Origin: Sclerurus mexicanus | Taxonomy: Eukaryota; Chordata; Aves; Passeriformes; Furnariidae | Length of the DNA: 64,000 bases | Assembly (NCBI GenBank): GCA_013396755.1 | Contig: VWZF01005696.1 | Coordinates: 1-64,000 of the forward strand | Direction of reading: 5' to 3' | Shown: positions 10,801 through 23,144 of the stretch, one piece after another | Layout: each line of letters opens with the position of its first letter | How positions within the stretch are numbered: the stretch's first letter is position 1 | Notes under the pieces: generated by a model | Database searches by the model: none | Told to the model about the DNA's origin: nothing | Seen by the model: the letters and a program-made list of their open reading frames with translations, nothing else | Program-made: the position numbers and the translations under genes

Positions 10801-13568
10801 TTCAGCTCTTTTCCACCATCAGCACTGCAGCTTGCATCTAGCTCTAGTGTCCAATGTGTTTTAACTGCTGAGCAGCAGTTGACAATTTTAACTATTATTG
10901 CTAAGACCTGTTGTATCTGCAACAGCAAACCTGAAGGTGAAAGCAGCCACAAAAGAGCAAATAAAAGTTTTCATGCAGAAAGAAAATGAATAATTGCCTC
11001 CCACATAAAAACAAATCCAGCTATACATCATACCTACAAGCCAAAAGAGGAAAATTGCAAAACAAAAGTACCACCTGAAAGAAACAAAACAAAATCTTGT
11101 GATCACCTGTAAGTGCAGCCACCTAAAGAACATCTCACAGTGCTGCTCTTCACATCATCAGCAATGGCTGCCTTGAGAGAGACACAAACCAGATAAACTG
11201 GTAGAAACTTGGACAGTAGCAACAAAACCGAGAGTTGTAGAGCCACTCCGGTCTTGAGAAGTTGCATCCTTCCTCTATGTGCTGCAAGGGCAGGAATACA
11301 TTCATTACCTTTAATGGCTTACCCAGTTGATTGGAAGTCGTAAAGCATTACTACTGTCTTTCTCTAAGTTATTCTGGCCAGTCTAAAGGAGATATCATGA
11401 ATTATATGCTCTCTAGTATATACCCTATACCTATATATGACATGTGTGCATATAACAAACATATACAACATATCATATACCTTCACATGGATTCATCTGA
11501 AATGTGACAACTTTGTGAAAATCCATTGAGAGAGGGAGTCAGTGTATCAAGGCACCAAATATCACCAAACATTTCTGACACACTTTTGCAGAGGAAAACC
11601 CAGCCAGTACAGTAGAACCCTGACAGTACTGAATCAGAGTTCTTCCCTTCACTTTCATTCTATTTTTTGTGATTTTGCCTTATGTTAGTGCTTTACTGAC
11701 ACTGTCTAATCCCTTAGTTCCATTGTGTTTGCTATTTGCCTCCACCATACCACATTTAGTGCTGTTCTCTGGTCATAAGGACTTTACAGTCTGACCCTTT
11801 GTGCTTATACTTCAGTTTGAGTTTGTATTAATTTGAATAAAAGATATAATTTGTTTTCCAGTTTATTGATCAGTTGTGTATAGTTCTTAGCTTGGGATAA
11901 AGAGATGTTTAATGAAAGCTGGGCTGCCTCCTTCCACACAGAGAAAGTTGAAATCTGTAATTGCACATGATACTAAATGCTTCTGCTACCCCTTGGTGAT
12001 CACAGAAGTGAATCTAACAGACATTTATAATGATGCAGCCCATCCACACAAAATGTTACTCATGTTACTCAAGCAAACCCAGGTCCATCCATGGGCTACT
12101 CCTTCTCACCAGCCCTCCTGGAAGAGGCAGTTTTGGTCAATATGGCCATGCTATTGTGCTTCATGTGGAAGTGATGGGCAGCTAAAATGGGTTGTCCCTT
12201 TACTACTAGGTTCATGGGAATTTTCTTTCACAGATGGGTCATTATATAATGGCTTTACTGCAGAGTAATGTATGATTACTATTGTTGAGACACTAAAAAA
12301 CAAATCAGATTATACTGCTTAGCCCTAAGCAGTTATCAGGTTTTGCTTCAATATGTTGGATATCCTTTGCATAGTAGTAGCATTGGACGCATGTAAATAA
12401 AATGTAGATTGTAGCTGACATCAAAAATGGTAAAAGAAGTCTGATAATGAGGTAGTGAGTCACAGGAGATTTATGAGTCAAGCTGTATACAGTTTCTTAG
12501 GATGAAATTATTTTCTCAGTCTCTTAAGTGAGGACAGAAAGATCCTAGAGAGAAAAAAACCCGCCTGGGTGAGATGAAATAGGTTGTAGGAAGACTTTCT
12601 AGAGATCCATAAGGGAAGGATGCTCAGGAGTTAACTGTTTTTAGTAGGACCAGGACACGAGGGATGCTGGATGACCTCAGTACCTCTGAAAAAATCCTCA
12701 GGAGGGGTGGCACATACGATTGGAAAGGCAGCTGAGCAGGGTGGCAGGACAGAAGTAAGCTCCTTGACAAGACTCTGCTGCCTCCTATATCCATGGAACT
12801 GAGGCTGTTCTATCAGGAATTGTGCCTGGGACAGGAGTAGGGGTCCACACACTTACCAACAGCTGGTTAGCAATACTACATTAAACATTGTGTCTCAACA
12901 GCATGGTGCACACATAAAGAATGTGGAGAGAAACGGGAAGCTTCTGTGTTACTGCTCTTCATTGCATGAGCCTAAAATGTATGTCCTCAGGCTAGAATTA
13001 TGATAGCTGATGGAGAGTTCATCCTGGCCACAGCTGTAATGCAATCAGAAAATAGTATCTTTATATGCCCTCAAATTCAAAGCTAATGCAATCAGTAGTG
13101 TTGCATTCTTAATGTGGGGTTGTCCCTTATTTGTCCAATGTCAGAACATGCTTGGAGATGTACAGCTGGAATAATAAATATAATTCCTGATCTTGTGTTC
13201 ATCAGACTGCTTTGCAGTACTGTAAGGACCTCTACAGTGGTGTTACTGCCTTAGACTACATGTGAAAAAGAGCTAATTTATCCAGGAGCTTTTGCAGAAA
13301 GGGTGCAAGAAGACCTCAAGGCTGCCTCAGTTCTCACCCTTGAGTTCTCACATTTTGTAAGTCTGAAAAACATTCATTTTTTGATCTGAAAATGTTCATC
13401 TCTACTTTTTGGACAGAAATAAATTGTTTTAGTGAGCTTCATGCCTTCAATTGTTACTGAGTTATGGCGGAATATAAAAACCACATTTTTTTTCTTGTGT
13501 TGTAAAATGAATTCTTGCAATGCTGTTCTGCTGTCGGTTTTTTATTTTAGTTTGGTTTTTAGGATAAC
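7801..13568. other. Unassigned intergenic sequence, about 5.8 kb
   Basis: No gene, RNA or repeat family recognised. The longest frames are 128 codons (9386-9772, +) and 118 codons (11912-12268, +). Neither shows a known domain, and both have ordinary noncoding base composition. An alternating TA-rich patch lies at about 11413-11480. The region is probably unique intergenic or intronic DNA. Confidence 0.5.
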
Positions 13569-13654
13569 CAACACAAAAAAAAACCCCACCCACCCAACCA
13601 ACCAAAAAAAAACACCAAAAAACCCAAGCTAAACCAACCAAACAAAACCCCCCT
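13569..13654. repeat. A/C-rich low-complexity tract
   Basis: An almost T- and G-free run of AAAC, CCAACC and CACC words. Such tracts are common in bird genomes; it could mark the decayed tail of an old insertion, but nothing upstream identifies one. Confidence 0.9.
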
Positions 13655-16600
13655 TGAGCTCCAAGAAATAAAATCTGACAAGGCTCCAGTTCCACTTGGA
13701 ATTGATCCTTCCACCAATCCTTGCTCAGGAAAATAATTTAGCATGGACAGCAAGTTGAGTATGTGCTCATATCCCCTTCAAGTCAGTGTTGAAGTCACAG
13801 TTAAGTATGTGATGAAGTGTTGTGTAGGATAGGGATTGTTCATTGAATTTTGACCCAACCATATTTGTTGCCTAGAAAATTAAATGTCTAAGCAGGAGTT
13901 GAGGACAAACATTTCAAAACCAGGTTTTCAGGACACTGAAGAGACAAGCTAAGTCTGCAGAGGCACACTTCAACATGAGAGCCAGATATCCAGGACACTG
14001 AAACCAAGACTTGCCCCAAGTTCTCAGTGCAGCTCAGCAAGCCCCAGAACTGCAGAATCTGGGAGAGGAAGAGGACACATGGCTCCATTGTGAGGCCCAG
14101 CACTCCTTACAAAACATTCCCAGAGTTCAGGTAGGCCAGAATGAACAGAGAATATTATTAGGTGCTTCTTCCCCTTCAGATCCTGCAGTTTTGCTCACCC
14201 CGTTCTGCTGACTGGGCTCCATGGCAGAGCAGGGAGCCACTGAGCTGCTCTGATCCTTGCACCCTGCGTATGTCCCAGTTTAACTGCATCTGCTCCACAC
14301 TACTGAGAAATCAAAAATATTCTAGCATGCCAAAATTAAAATTCAGCCTTCATCGTTCAAATCTAACACTTCTGTTGTTATTGTGTGCCTTATCTCTCTT
14401 TCCTTTTTAATACTTTGTACTGATAAATAACAACATTGAGCTAGTGTCTCTCTCTTATTTACATGTGTAAAACAGACCACATTGATATACTACCGAGAAA
14501 CACCAAAATGCCAGGATTTCTATCTGACGTTTTCATGGAAGAAGACTCTTGATGACTTGTAGATACTCTACTAGCATGTTCTGCTTTTCCAGGCGAACAA
14601 TTTTTTCAGATTTCCTTTGCTTCTGTAAATGGATTTGGAAATATTTTTGTCCATCTAATGTGAATTTCCAAATCAGAGTGCTTTCTCAGTCAGTAAAATT
14701 CTAGTTTCAAGATGGTGCACTTCATGTGGAATCTGCAAGCCATTCTTAACAGGCTAAACATCAGACCTGATGTGAACTCACTAACTAACATGACCTAAGC
14801 ATCAATGGGTTGCCTCCCAAGCTGGCAGCAGGAGGTCACATTGTGAAGTCTGCAGAGCCCAAAAGCAACATGTGCAAAGCTTTCCTGTAAAACAGAGACA
14901 CATTAACTCAAGGTTCAGAGTACAGAGTAGCTGTATGAATGGAAACCTCTGACTAGGGATTGCAAAAAAAGAAATTAATGTTTAGCCAGCTTATCTGCTG
15001 ACAAAACATTGCCAAAGATCTTACTTAGCTTATGATTTCTAAATGGCACACAGCACAATTTAGGTAGCACAGGGCAGTTTTGTCTGCATCTTTCTGATCT
15101 ATGCAAGAGCATAACAGAAACAGTGATGAGTATATTTTATTTAGCTTTAGTTTCTCTGTTTCTTGATTCCATCCCTGTCTTCAGTGTTCAATAATGCAGA
15201 CAAGGTATCTGTTCTTTCGACATCAGAATGGAGCAGGGAGCTGAAAATGGTTTAAAGCCTTTTCAACTGCTGAAAACTTGTGAGTGTGAGATTTAAAAAT
15301 GGCAGTTAAATATTCTGAGCAAATAAATTAAAAATGTGCTGAAGATTGAGTTAGGAGATGAGAGCATGCTCGGCTGCAGCTAGCCCAGCAGCCCTGCATA
15401 CAAACACCAGAGCCTTCTTTTGTGTTTGAAGTACATCACTGCCAGGGGATGTGTAAGTCCCTCATGTTGAATTCTGATACTTCCTCATCTGTCTTGAAGA
15501 TAGTGGAGGAGCTGGAAGAGGCTGGAACATGTTGCTTTACACCTGCCCAGAAGTGTAAGTGATGCACTATGCTATATATCTATGGTATGTACACAATGTG
15601 TCCCTGCTGGGATCTGCCAGGGCAGCAAGCCTGGCAATGAAACCCCATTGCCTTGTCCTTGCCATAATTCCTCTTTAAACTTCTTCCAGGGACTTCTTCA
15701 TATGAAGGACTGATACGGGTCAGACCCAAGGTGCAAGGTTGAGTGCTTTCCCATGCTGTCTACTAAGACACAGCACTAAGCCAAGGTATCAGAAATACTG
15801 CACAAAGTCATTTTGTGTTAAGCAAATTTTTTATTGAATCTCCAGCTACTGTGGGTTTTTATTTTTCTGTCATCCTTTTTACCTCTCTCAAGTTGCAGTT
15901 TCAGAGTTCTAGGATTCTTGCAGAAGTGGAGTTTTCCTGTGTATAGTACTACTAGACACTTTCCTGTGTCGATTTACAAAAATCACTTCTTTCTTCTGGA
16001 TCAGCTGATTGGGGCTATCATGCAGGGCTAAACAATAAAGCAGATTCATTCTTCTATTTTGTGGGCATGGGAAATAAATAAATGCTATTTACCTGAAGTA
16101 GAAGTGAGTTGACTCCATCTATGTGCATTTGCCCAAAGTTGCATCACTGTGAGATTTCACAGAACAAACATCAATGAATCAAGTCCCTATTTGGTCTGCT
16201 ATTCCTGGTATCACTGACAACATTTTCTAGGGCAGTGGCCATCCTAATAGCTGTGAACTCAGGTGCCCAGAAGACTTTTTAGGACCAAGGTTATTTTCTC
16301 TGGGATATTTTTTGAGTGGGGTTCATGGTGATGAGGTGCTTGCCTGGAGCTTCGGGGAGCTCAGCACATCCCTGGGTAGCAGCCCTGCTCAATTGTTCCC
16401 ACCTGCACCCACAGGAATTGATTTAAGCAGATTTTTTATTCTGTTTCTACCTGCTGGTTGATTTTTGTGTACTCAAGTGATGGCTGAGGAAGAATCAGAA
16501 GGTAACTTGTGGAGGTACAGCTGGTTTTGACATTGTTTGCAGGTGAAGGAGTTGTAGCTGCTTTTGCAGCTGTCCATGGACAACTTGACACCATTAGAAT

Positions 16601-16859
16601 TCCCATGTGCTGTTTTGACTATGAATACTTAGGGTGTTTAGCCAGTGTCCTCCTACTGCTTCCCATTGCTCTACCATGGGCCCAAGCCCTCTTCTTTCTG
16701 TATGCTGCAGTCTCCAAAAGGGTAAAGTGCCTTTGCTCTCTGCTTGCTTGCTGCTTGGCACTATGGTTCCCAGTGTGCAACAAAGACTTCCAAATCCTGC
16801 AATAATAATATTAACTGACTACTACTGCTGCCATTGCTGGGGGCAAGAGAAGTTGCAGC
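13655..16859. other. Unassigned intergenic sequence
   Basis: No recognisable gene or repeat family. Frames at 13888-14103 (-) and 14011-14211 (+) overlap on opposite strands and carry no domain. The 98-codon frame at 16509-16805 (+) is hydrophobic but unrecognised. Confidence 0.45.
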
Positions 16860-17143
16860 CTAGAGGTCTTAACTCTGCTGCTGGGCCCTATCATTAAAAG
16901 AAACATAATGAGAGTAAAGAAATAAGGTACAGCACTGTGGATTTGATATGCTTATCTGGCCAAAGAACCAGAGGGTCATGGGCCTTGACCAGGGTTTGTA
17001 GATGTCACAGCAAAACAAAGACACAAAAGGGGTATTGGTGCACAAAAGCATTCTTCAAGAGGAAGACAATTTTTTCTATGGAAAAAGGGGAGTCCCTTAC
17101 AATCTGCCTCAGATGCAAATAAGCATTGAAAAAGGAGGCAACA
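16860..17143 (+). mobile_element. Possible ERV internal 3' end preceding a short LTR
   Basis: An open stretch at 17002-17223 (+) encodes a polar peptide with no clear domain. It is followed by a purine-rich run, AAAAAGGAGGCAACA at about 17129-17143, just before a TG-starting LTR-like block. This fits the end of a retroviral internal region with its polypurine tract. No diagnostic env motif was seen, so the call depends on the adjacent LTR being real. A short similar phrase, ACAAAAGCATTC, occurs near 46970. Confidence 0.4.
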
Positions 17144-17370
17144 TGTTAAGCGAATGTCATTTGATCACAACTTCATTATGCACACCTCCACCTAGGTCGC
17201 ATGACAATTCTTACTGGTATTAAGTTTTACATTCTTTCAGGTATATATACCCTTCAGCACTAGTGGTATGAGCAAACAGAGGGTATGTCAGGAGCTCTTA
17301 CACTTAGCACACATATTTTGAATAAAACTGCTCTGTGTCTTGCTTTAATATGGCAGGTATAAGCCCAACA
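17144..17370 (+). repeat. Probable short LTR, + strand
   Basis: It starts TGTTAAGCG and ends CCCAACA, 227 bp. It holds a TATA-like GTATATATACC at about 17240 and GAATAAAACTGC near 17319, in the order expected of a retroviral LTR (promoter, then polyadenylation signal, then a short U5). A polypurine-like tract precedes it. No target-site duplication was found, and no second copy is in the window for comparison. Confidence 0.48.
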
Positions 17371-17605
17371 CAGACAGGACTGTACTTACTACTTTGGTGA
17401 TGGAACCAAAACCAGAAGTAATGGTTGTACCACTTTTTCTTCTGTAGAGATTGAGCATTAAGGAATTCAACAAAGATAATTTAAATTTAAGCAAACCAAC
17501 TGGAAAAAGTATCAAAGAAAGTCAATAAAGGAGATAAATAGATGTGAGGCATACCAGGTTCCAGAAAAATCCAAGAGGTGCTCTGACAAGTTTATAGCAG
17601 TACAT

Positions 17606-17667
17606 AACTGCTATAACATAAGCATGTGTTAACTGCTATAACATAAGGTGTTAACATATAACACCTT
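17606..17667. repeat. 17-bp direct repeat plus 9-bp-arm hairpin
   Basis: AACTGCTATAACATAAG occurs at 17606-17622 and again at 17631-17647. The second copy runs into an inverted repeat: AAGGTGTTA (17645-17653), loop ACATA, TAACACCTT (17659-17667). This is probably a local replication-slippage duplication. Confidence 0.9.
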
Positions 17668-18192
17668 AATAACATAGTCACAGTCAGAAAAAAAAAATCA
17701 ATAGTAGTCCAGCCATTCCCACTGCCATCTTGGTGAAAGTTGTTCCTTTAAGTGTCTGTAGGAAAACACTGGGCAAAAACATTTGCATTTGAAGACAAAT
17801 CGAGGATTTGTGCTTGGGTCCCTGATAACAAAGTTTGACTTTCAAAAGTGCTAAACCTCATTTAGACCTGCTGGAGTAACCAGAGTAACTCATTGGAAAA
17901 TGGGGCCAGTTCCCTCTACAGTCAGTCATGCCATAGGGTGCAAAAGCTCAGCTCTGCTTCTCTCTCACAAGTGTAGGTCCTGGAGTTTCATTGCACTTTA
18001 CCTGGGAGGCAGCCAGCCACCAGAACAGAGCTTTATCCAAACAATGTTTATGACAACATACTGAGTGGAAGGCCTTCCTGCCTTGAAATGTGTGGAAAAG
18101 ACTCTTTACATTTGAAATATCTCATATAAGTGTTTTTTTAAATAAAAGAAAAAATTAACCATTGGCTGTATCATGTTGGGTAGGTACTATAG

Positions 18193-18214
18193 TACTACTA
18201 CTATAGTAGTAGTA
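18193..18214. repeat. Perfect 22-bp palindrome of TAC/GTA triplets
   Basis: TACTACTACTA followed directly by its reverse complement TAGTAGTAGTA, with no loop, inside a slightly longer TAG/TAC triplet run. It probably arose by triplet-repeat slippage. Confidence 0.95.
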
Positions 18215-18500
18215 GTTAGAGAGTGTTGAGTACCCCTATATGGGCTTAACACCAATCTTCTTATGGAGGTGGTAGGAGGGCACAGTCAGATATGTGGGCA
18301 TTTGCTGTCAAGAGAGTGCCTTTTGGAGGGTAGTTGGAAGGGATGGTAGGTCAAAGGTGACATATGACTTCTTCCAAGAGAAAAAAAAATAAAAGAAATA
18401 AGAAGAAAAACAGTGAAAGACATGATGCAGAAGGCAGGAGAGGAAGAGGTTTTGGCTTGTCTTCTAGTATTTCAACCTTGGTATGAGATAGAGAAAAATT

Positions 18501-19129
18501 GTAAAGGCCTAGAAAGCCCCACATGTTGAGAAAAAAAGTATGCCCTAGTCTAGTTATTAAGATCTTTGTGTCTTAAACTGAGATCAAATTCCCATGTCTG
18601 CAATGGCAGCCAGTTCTGGCTTTTTGGCTTTTTAACTTTTTGATTTTTTAATGCTTAACGCCAGGCCTATCTTCTCTCTAGTCCAAACATTATTCTCAAA
18701 CCTGTCCTTGGAGAACAGGCACAGGTGGTGGCAAATAGGGCAGGGTGGTGAAGTGCATGCCTTGTCAGCCAGGTGTGCTCAGCCCACACCAACTTTGGTT
18801 ATCTCTAAAGGTATTAGAGCTTCCTAGGGGTAGATTTAAGAATCAGCTTCATATGCATATGGATAGTAAGTGGTGTTCAGTACAAGTAGAGGCTTGCACA
18901 TCACATAATGTTCAGGACAGCCCAGAAAAATGCAATCTAAGGCTTTTGTCCGGGAGCACTGAAGGAATTAATGAAGAAAGTGTTAATGCCATTTAATTAT
19001 ATGTCTTATTGAATGCAACTTTTCTTTCAGTATAAAAAGTTTTAAAACTATCTTTACTGCGTGTAGGATCTAAATCGGAAGTTATGCTACTGATATAATG
19101 ATCTGATAAAATGAAAAATCTAGAATGTT
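18501..19129. repeat. Duplicated segment A, first copy (629 bp)
   Basis: This block recurs at 19936-20564, offset 1435, with no difference seen by eye; the 83-codon frame it contains is translated identically in both. The first copy ends exactly at a single N (19130) and the second starts exactly after a single N (19935). That pattern is typical of two assembly contigs that overlap but were not merged. Confidence 0.95.
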
Positions 19130-19130
19130 N
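19130..19130. other. Single-N contig junction
   Basis: One ambiguous base joins segment A to unique segment B (19131-19480). It is most likely an artificial spacer for a contig join. Confidence 0.9.
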
Positions 19131-19480
19131 GAAATACACTCAGGAGTAAAGTCAAGGGATCACAACACAGAATAAGTTTCTGGTTAAAGATATTCTCCTA
19201 CAAGATGGAAGCCCCAGCTGAAAATGCTTCCTTACTGTTGGGTAAAGAACTTGAACTCTAAACGCATCACAGTCAAGAATAGGAGCCCTATCTTTGGACT
19301 ATAGTTACATGCATCTTTCTTTCTGCTATGGTCTTCACAACGAACATCAAACACCTTCAGTAAATTCTGCTGCAGAAATGGCAAAGTGTGGTAACCACAT
19401 AACCTTCTCCTGGACATAAGAAATTATTTCTAGCTGCTCTTCCACTAACACAGATCTGATGCACCTGACTTCACAGAGAC
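19131..19480. other. Unique segment B between duplicated blocks
   Basis: 350 bp present once, leading directly into duplicated segment C. No gene or repeat family recognised. Confidence 0.6.
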
Positions 19481-19934
19481 AGATAACTTGAATAAAGCTT
19501 TATGTTTTCCCCTGTGAAACCACACCATGAGATTGCAGGCTCTCTGTGTCTTCCTTGTGTTGTCCAGGACAGTTGCTGTGATTATGTTGCCTGTGTCTCT
19601 GGTCACTAGGAGACTGAGCAGTAGATTTTATTAGAGGTACACTATAAGACTTAAATGAAAGATTCCCCCTCTACAATGGAAACATGTCTGTTAGAAAAGT
19701 AGTTAATTTTTATTGCCTTTGAATTTTCCCATCTACATCAGAAGTGATATTTTGGTCAACTGGATATGGAATCTCTGCTTTCCAAGATTTTATTCCAGAC
19801 TGGCTGAAATATGTCCTGAAGAAATCTTTTCCTCTGGCATGGCTACTTTTACATGGTCCACTCCTCCCATCTCACCAGTCTTCAGAGGAAGATCATGCCT
19901 CACTCTTATTGTTTGCCCTCCCAACAGAACAACT
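19481..19934. repeat. Duplicated segment C, first copy (454 bp)
   Basis: It recurs at 20958-21411, offset 1477. By eye there is one substitution, C at 19667 against A at 21144. This copy ends exactly at the N at 19935 and the other begins exactly after the N at 20957. Confidence 0.95.
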
Positions 19935-19935
19935 N
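19935..19935. other. Single-N contig junction
   Basis: One ambiguous base separates the end of segment C from the start of the second copy of segment A. Confidence 0.9.
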
Positions 19936-20564
19936 GTAAAGGCCTAGAAAGCCCCACATGTTGAGAAAAAAAGTATGCCCTAGTCTAGTTATTAAGATCT
20001 TTGTGTCTTAAACTGAGATCAAATTCCCATGTCTGCAATGGCAGCCAGTTCTGGCTTTTTGGCTTTTTAACTTTTTGATTTTTTAATGCTTAACGCCAGG
20101 CCTATCTTCTCTCTAGTCCAAACATTATTCTCAAACCTGTCCTTGGAGAACAGGCACAGGTGGTGGCAAATAGGGCAGGGTGGTGAAGTGCATGCCTTGT
20201 CAGCCAGGTGTGCTCAGCCCACACCAACTTTGGTTATCTCTAAAGGTATTAGAGCTTCCTAGGGGTAGATTTAAGAATCAGCTTCATATGCATATGGATA
20301 GTAAGTGGTGTTCAGTACAAGTAGAGGCTTGCACATCACATAATGTTCAGGACAGCCCAGAAAAATGCAATCTAAGGCTTTTGTCCGGGAGCACTGAAGG
20401 AATTAATGAAGAAAGTGTTAATGCCATTTAATTATATGTCTTATTGAATGCAACTTTTCTTTCAGTATAAAAAGTTTTAAAACTATCTTTACTGCGTGTA
20501 GGATCTAAATCGGAAGTTATGCTACTGATATAATGATCTGATAAAATGAAAAATCTAGAATGTT
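19936..20564. repeat. Duplicated segment A, second copy (629 bp)
   Basis: Matches 18501-19129 throughout. It continues without a break into unique segment D (20565-20956), showing what really follows segment A. Confidence 0.95.
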
Positions 20565-20956
20565 TTATTTTTCTTGTCTTCAACAAGGACTTTCCTATAA
20601 ATGAATGTAGCTACAGACCATGAGCCTTGTGCCACTTCAAGGATTTTCTTTACTGAAAAGGCTGGTTTATAACTCTCCACATAGAGAAATCAAGCAAAAG
20701 CTTAAGGCAGCTGGCTGTGCTCAGTGTACTAGCATAAAACAAGAGCATGACAAAGCAGTAACTACTGAAGGTTAACCAGGGCTCAAGGGGACACTGGACA
20801 ACTACTGAGAAAAAAAAACATACAGTCAGAGGCACATCTAAGTCAGGATACCACCCAAACTGCTGTAGTTCATGCAAATAGAGTGATTGGGGCAATATCA
20901 TACGGTCTGACACTCCCTTTTGAGTGCTGCTCCTATTGATATTTTTTCAGCCTATT
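20565..20956. other. Unique segment D after the second copy of A
   Basis: 392 bp present once, ending at the N at 20957. No gene or repeat family recognised; the 87-codon minus-strand frame here has no domain. Confidence 0.6.
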
Positions 20957-20957
20957 N
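20957..20957. other. Single-N contig junction
   Basis: One ambiguous base joins unique segment D to the second copy of segment C. Confidence 0.9.
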
Positions 20958-21411
20958 AGATAACTTGAATAAAGCTTTATGTTTTCCCCTGTGAAACCAC
21001 ACCATGAGATTGCAGGCTCTCTGTGTCTTCCTTGTGTTGTCCAGGACAGTTGCTGTGATTATGTTGCCTGTGTCTCTGGTCACTAGGAGACTGAGCAGTA
21101 GATTTTATTAGAGGTACACTATAAGACTTAAATGAAAGATTCCACCTCTACAATGGAAACATGTCTGTTAGAAAAGTAGTTAATTTTTATTGCCTTTGAA
21201 TTTTCCCATCTACATCAGAAGTGATATTTTGGTCAACTGGATATGGAATCTCTGCTTTCCAAGATTTTATTCCAGACTGGCTGAAATATGTCCTGAAGAA
21301 ATCTTTTCCTCTGGCATGGCTACTTTTACATGGTCCACTCCTCCCATCTCACCAGTCTTCAGAGGAAGATCATGCCTCACTCTTATTGTTTGCCCTCCCA
21401 ACAGAACAACT
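20958..21411. repeat. Duplicated segment C, second copy (454 bp)
   Basis: Matches 19481-19934 with one substitution seen, then runs without a break into the unique downstream sequence. Confidence 0.95.
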
Positions 21412-23144
21412 GCCTATTTGTTCTTTTATATAGCTTGTTCTCAGAGTCTTTCTAACCTCTATCTTAAAATTACCTCATAACTACCTCAGCTGATGTTTTC
21501 TGTGTCACACAGCTGTCTGTATTTCTTTCAAGTTGATGAAGTAATATTTTTGATCAGCTGCTATGCTTCATGTCACAATATCCCTTTGGAAAAGAAGCCA
21601 GCTAGGTACACCTCAGTATCCTGAAGTGCATTTTGTTAAGTGCCAGCTTTGCAATATCAATAGCATGTGATGAAACATTCCAGAAGCTTCCAGTAATGAC
21701 TAATCATTCATGATCACCTTCTCTTTGAGGGTTTCCAATGCTTGGACAAACTGTACTTTTCCTATGTACATGGTCCTGCAAGCCCCTGTTTCAGTGACCT
21801 TCAACACAGAAGACTTCTACTGCCAATTCTGCAGTAGGTGTCTTCTCTGTCACATTCTTCTGTACACATTCCAATAGTTTGAGGTGGGTAATTAGTCTCT
21901 GAGGTATGGGATAGTTATGCCACATGTAATAATAATAGTCATAGTAACCATGAAAGTTTACTTCCACCTAGAGGCTCTGGGGCAAAGAAGTGTCACTAGT
22001 TTACCAGTGCTAACAGTCTGTAAACTGAATTAATCCATTCAGTGTGGATTTGGGTTTTCTTACTTATGCCTTCACAAGGCCATGCCATAGACCTTATGTG
22101 TCAGTGGCTCAAAGTCACCACTTCCAACTGCAGTCCTGCATCCCTGAATGGTCACAGTGGGGATTTCTACCCTGATTTTCATCAGCCTTCCCTTAGCTAT
22201 TGCATCTGTGTTGTCACTACATCATCTGCTATGACGCAACTTCCTAGGAATCTTGTTTATTCATCTTTCTGGTAACATTGGAAGTTGCCCTTAGCTTTTA
22301 CCCCGAAAGTCATTCTTTTCCATTTCTATCAACCTAGTGACATTCCAAATATGGTGAAGTAGCTCTAATGACATTTATTAATATCCATTGTTGGAACTGG
22401 CTGCGAACATGTTTTGCTGTTGTGAACCTAGTTTTTATGTCTCCTTTTGTGAGCCTTTGATGTTGAGCTCTTTTAGTGCTTTGAAGCATTAAGGGTCTCT
22501 GGCAAATAGCTTGCCTGATTTCTAAGGAAGTACCACGCTACTCATCCAGCTGTTGGCTTATGTGACTGTTGGCTTCTATGATCTGCTTTTCCATTCTCTT
22601 TGTGGTTCTTGTTGTTAGTTGTTTTACTCTTGAAATGGAATTGATTTTCTGGGAGTCAGCTCCTATAATAAACAAACTATTTTATCTATTATCACATGTA
22701 ACAGGTCTGGAAGGCATTCTTGTCCCTTAAAAAAACCTTAAAACATAATGGTAATTTACTAACCTTCTGGATGCCTTGATGGGACAGAAGAATTACTTCC
22801 TCCTGCTACATCTTCAGTTTGCTATTTGTCTATGAGAGGAATATTTCTTTTGAATTTGGGTTTGTTAGAGTTATATATTTTAACAAAAGCAGAGATTTCT
22901 TTTTGTCTTTTTTCTCTACCTGAAAAACCAGCCTTCCTCTTTCACTGTACTCTGTTATTGAGTTACACTTTGCTTCTGGTTTTCTAAGCATGTCATCAGA
23001 TGAGTTTAATTTGCTTTGTTTTGCTGCAATTTCACTTTCTCTCCTTCAAAAAGCGTAGGATACCTTTGTGGCATGAAGCACAAAGCCACATCCCAGAGTC
23101 TGTTTGACTTTTGGCTTCACTTCCAGCATCACTTCCTACAAGCT
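21412..23144. other. Unassigned intergenic sequence
   Basis: T-rich unique-looking DNA with no gene or repeat family recognised. It leads into the 5'-truncated end of the large CR1 copy. Confidence 0.5.

Larger units (their letters stand above)
17371..18500. other. Unassigned sequence with small inverted and direct repeats
   Basis: No gene recognised. It contains a 17-bp direct repeat and a hairpin at 17606-17667 and a perfect 22-bp palindrome at 18193-18214, listed separately. Confidence 0.5.

Noticed and set aside
13569..13654. A/C-rich tract as a CRISPR-like or regulatory repeat
   Set aside because: It has no regular repeat-spacer structure; it is simple low-complexity sequence of a kind common in birds.
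18745..20431. Two identical 83-codon frames (18745-18996 and 20180-20431), as if a duplicated gene
   Set aside because: They are the same contig overlap shown twice; copy boundaries fall exactly at single Ns and the peptide has no recognisable domain.
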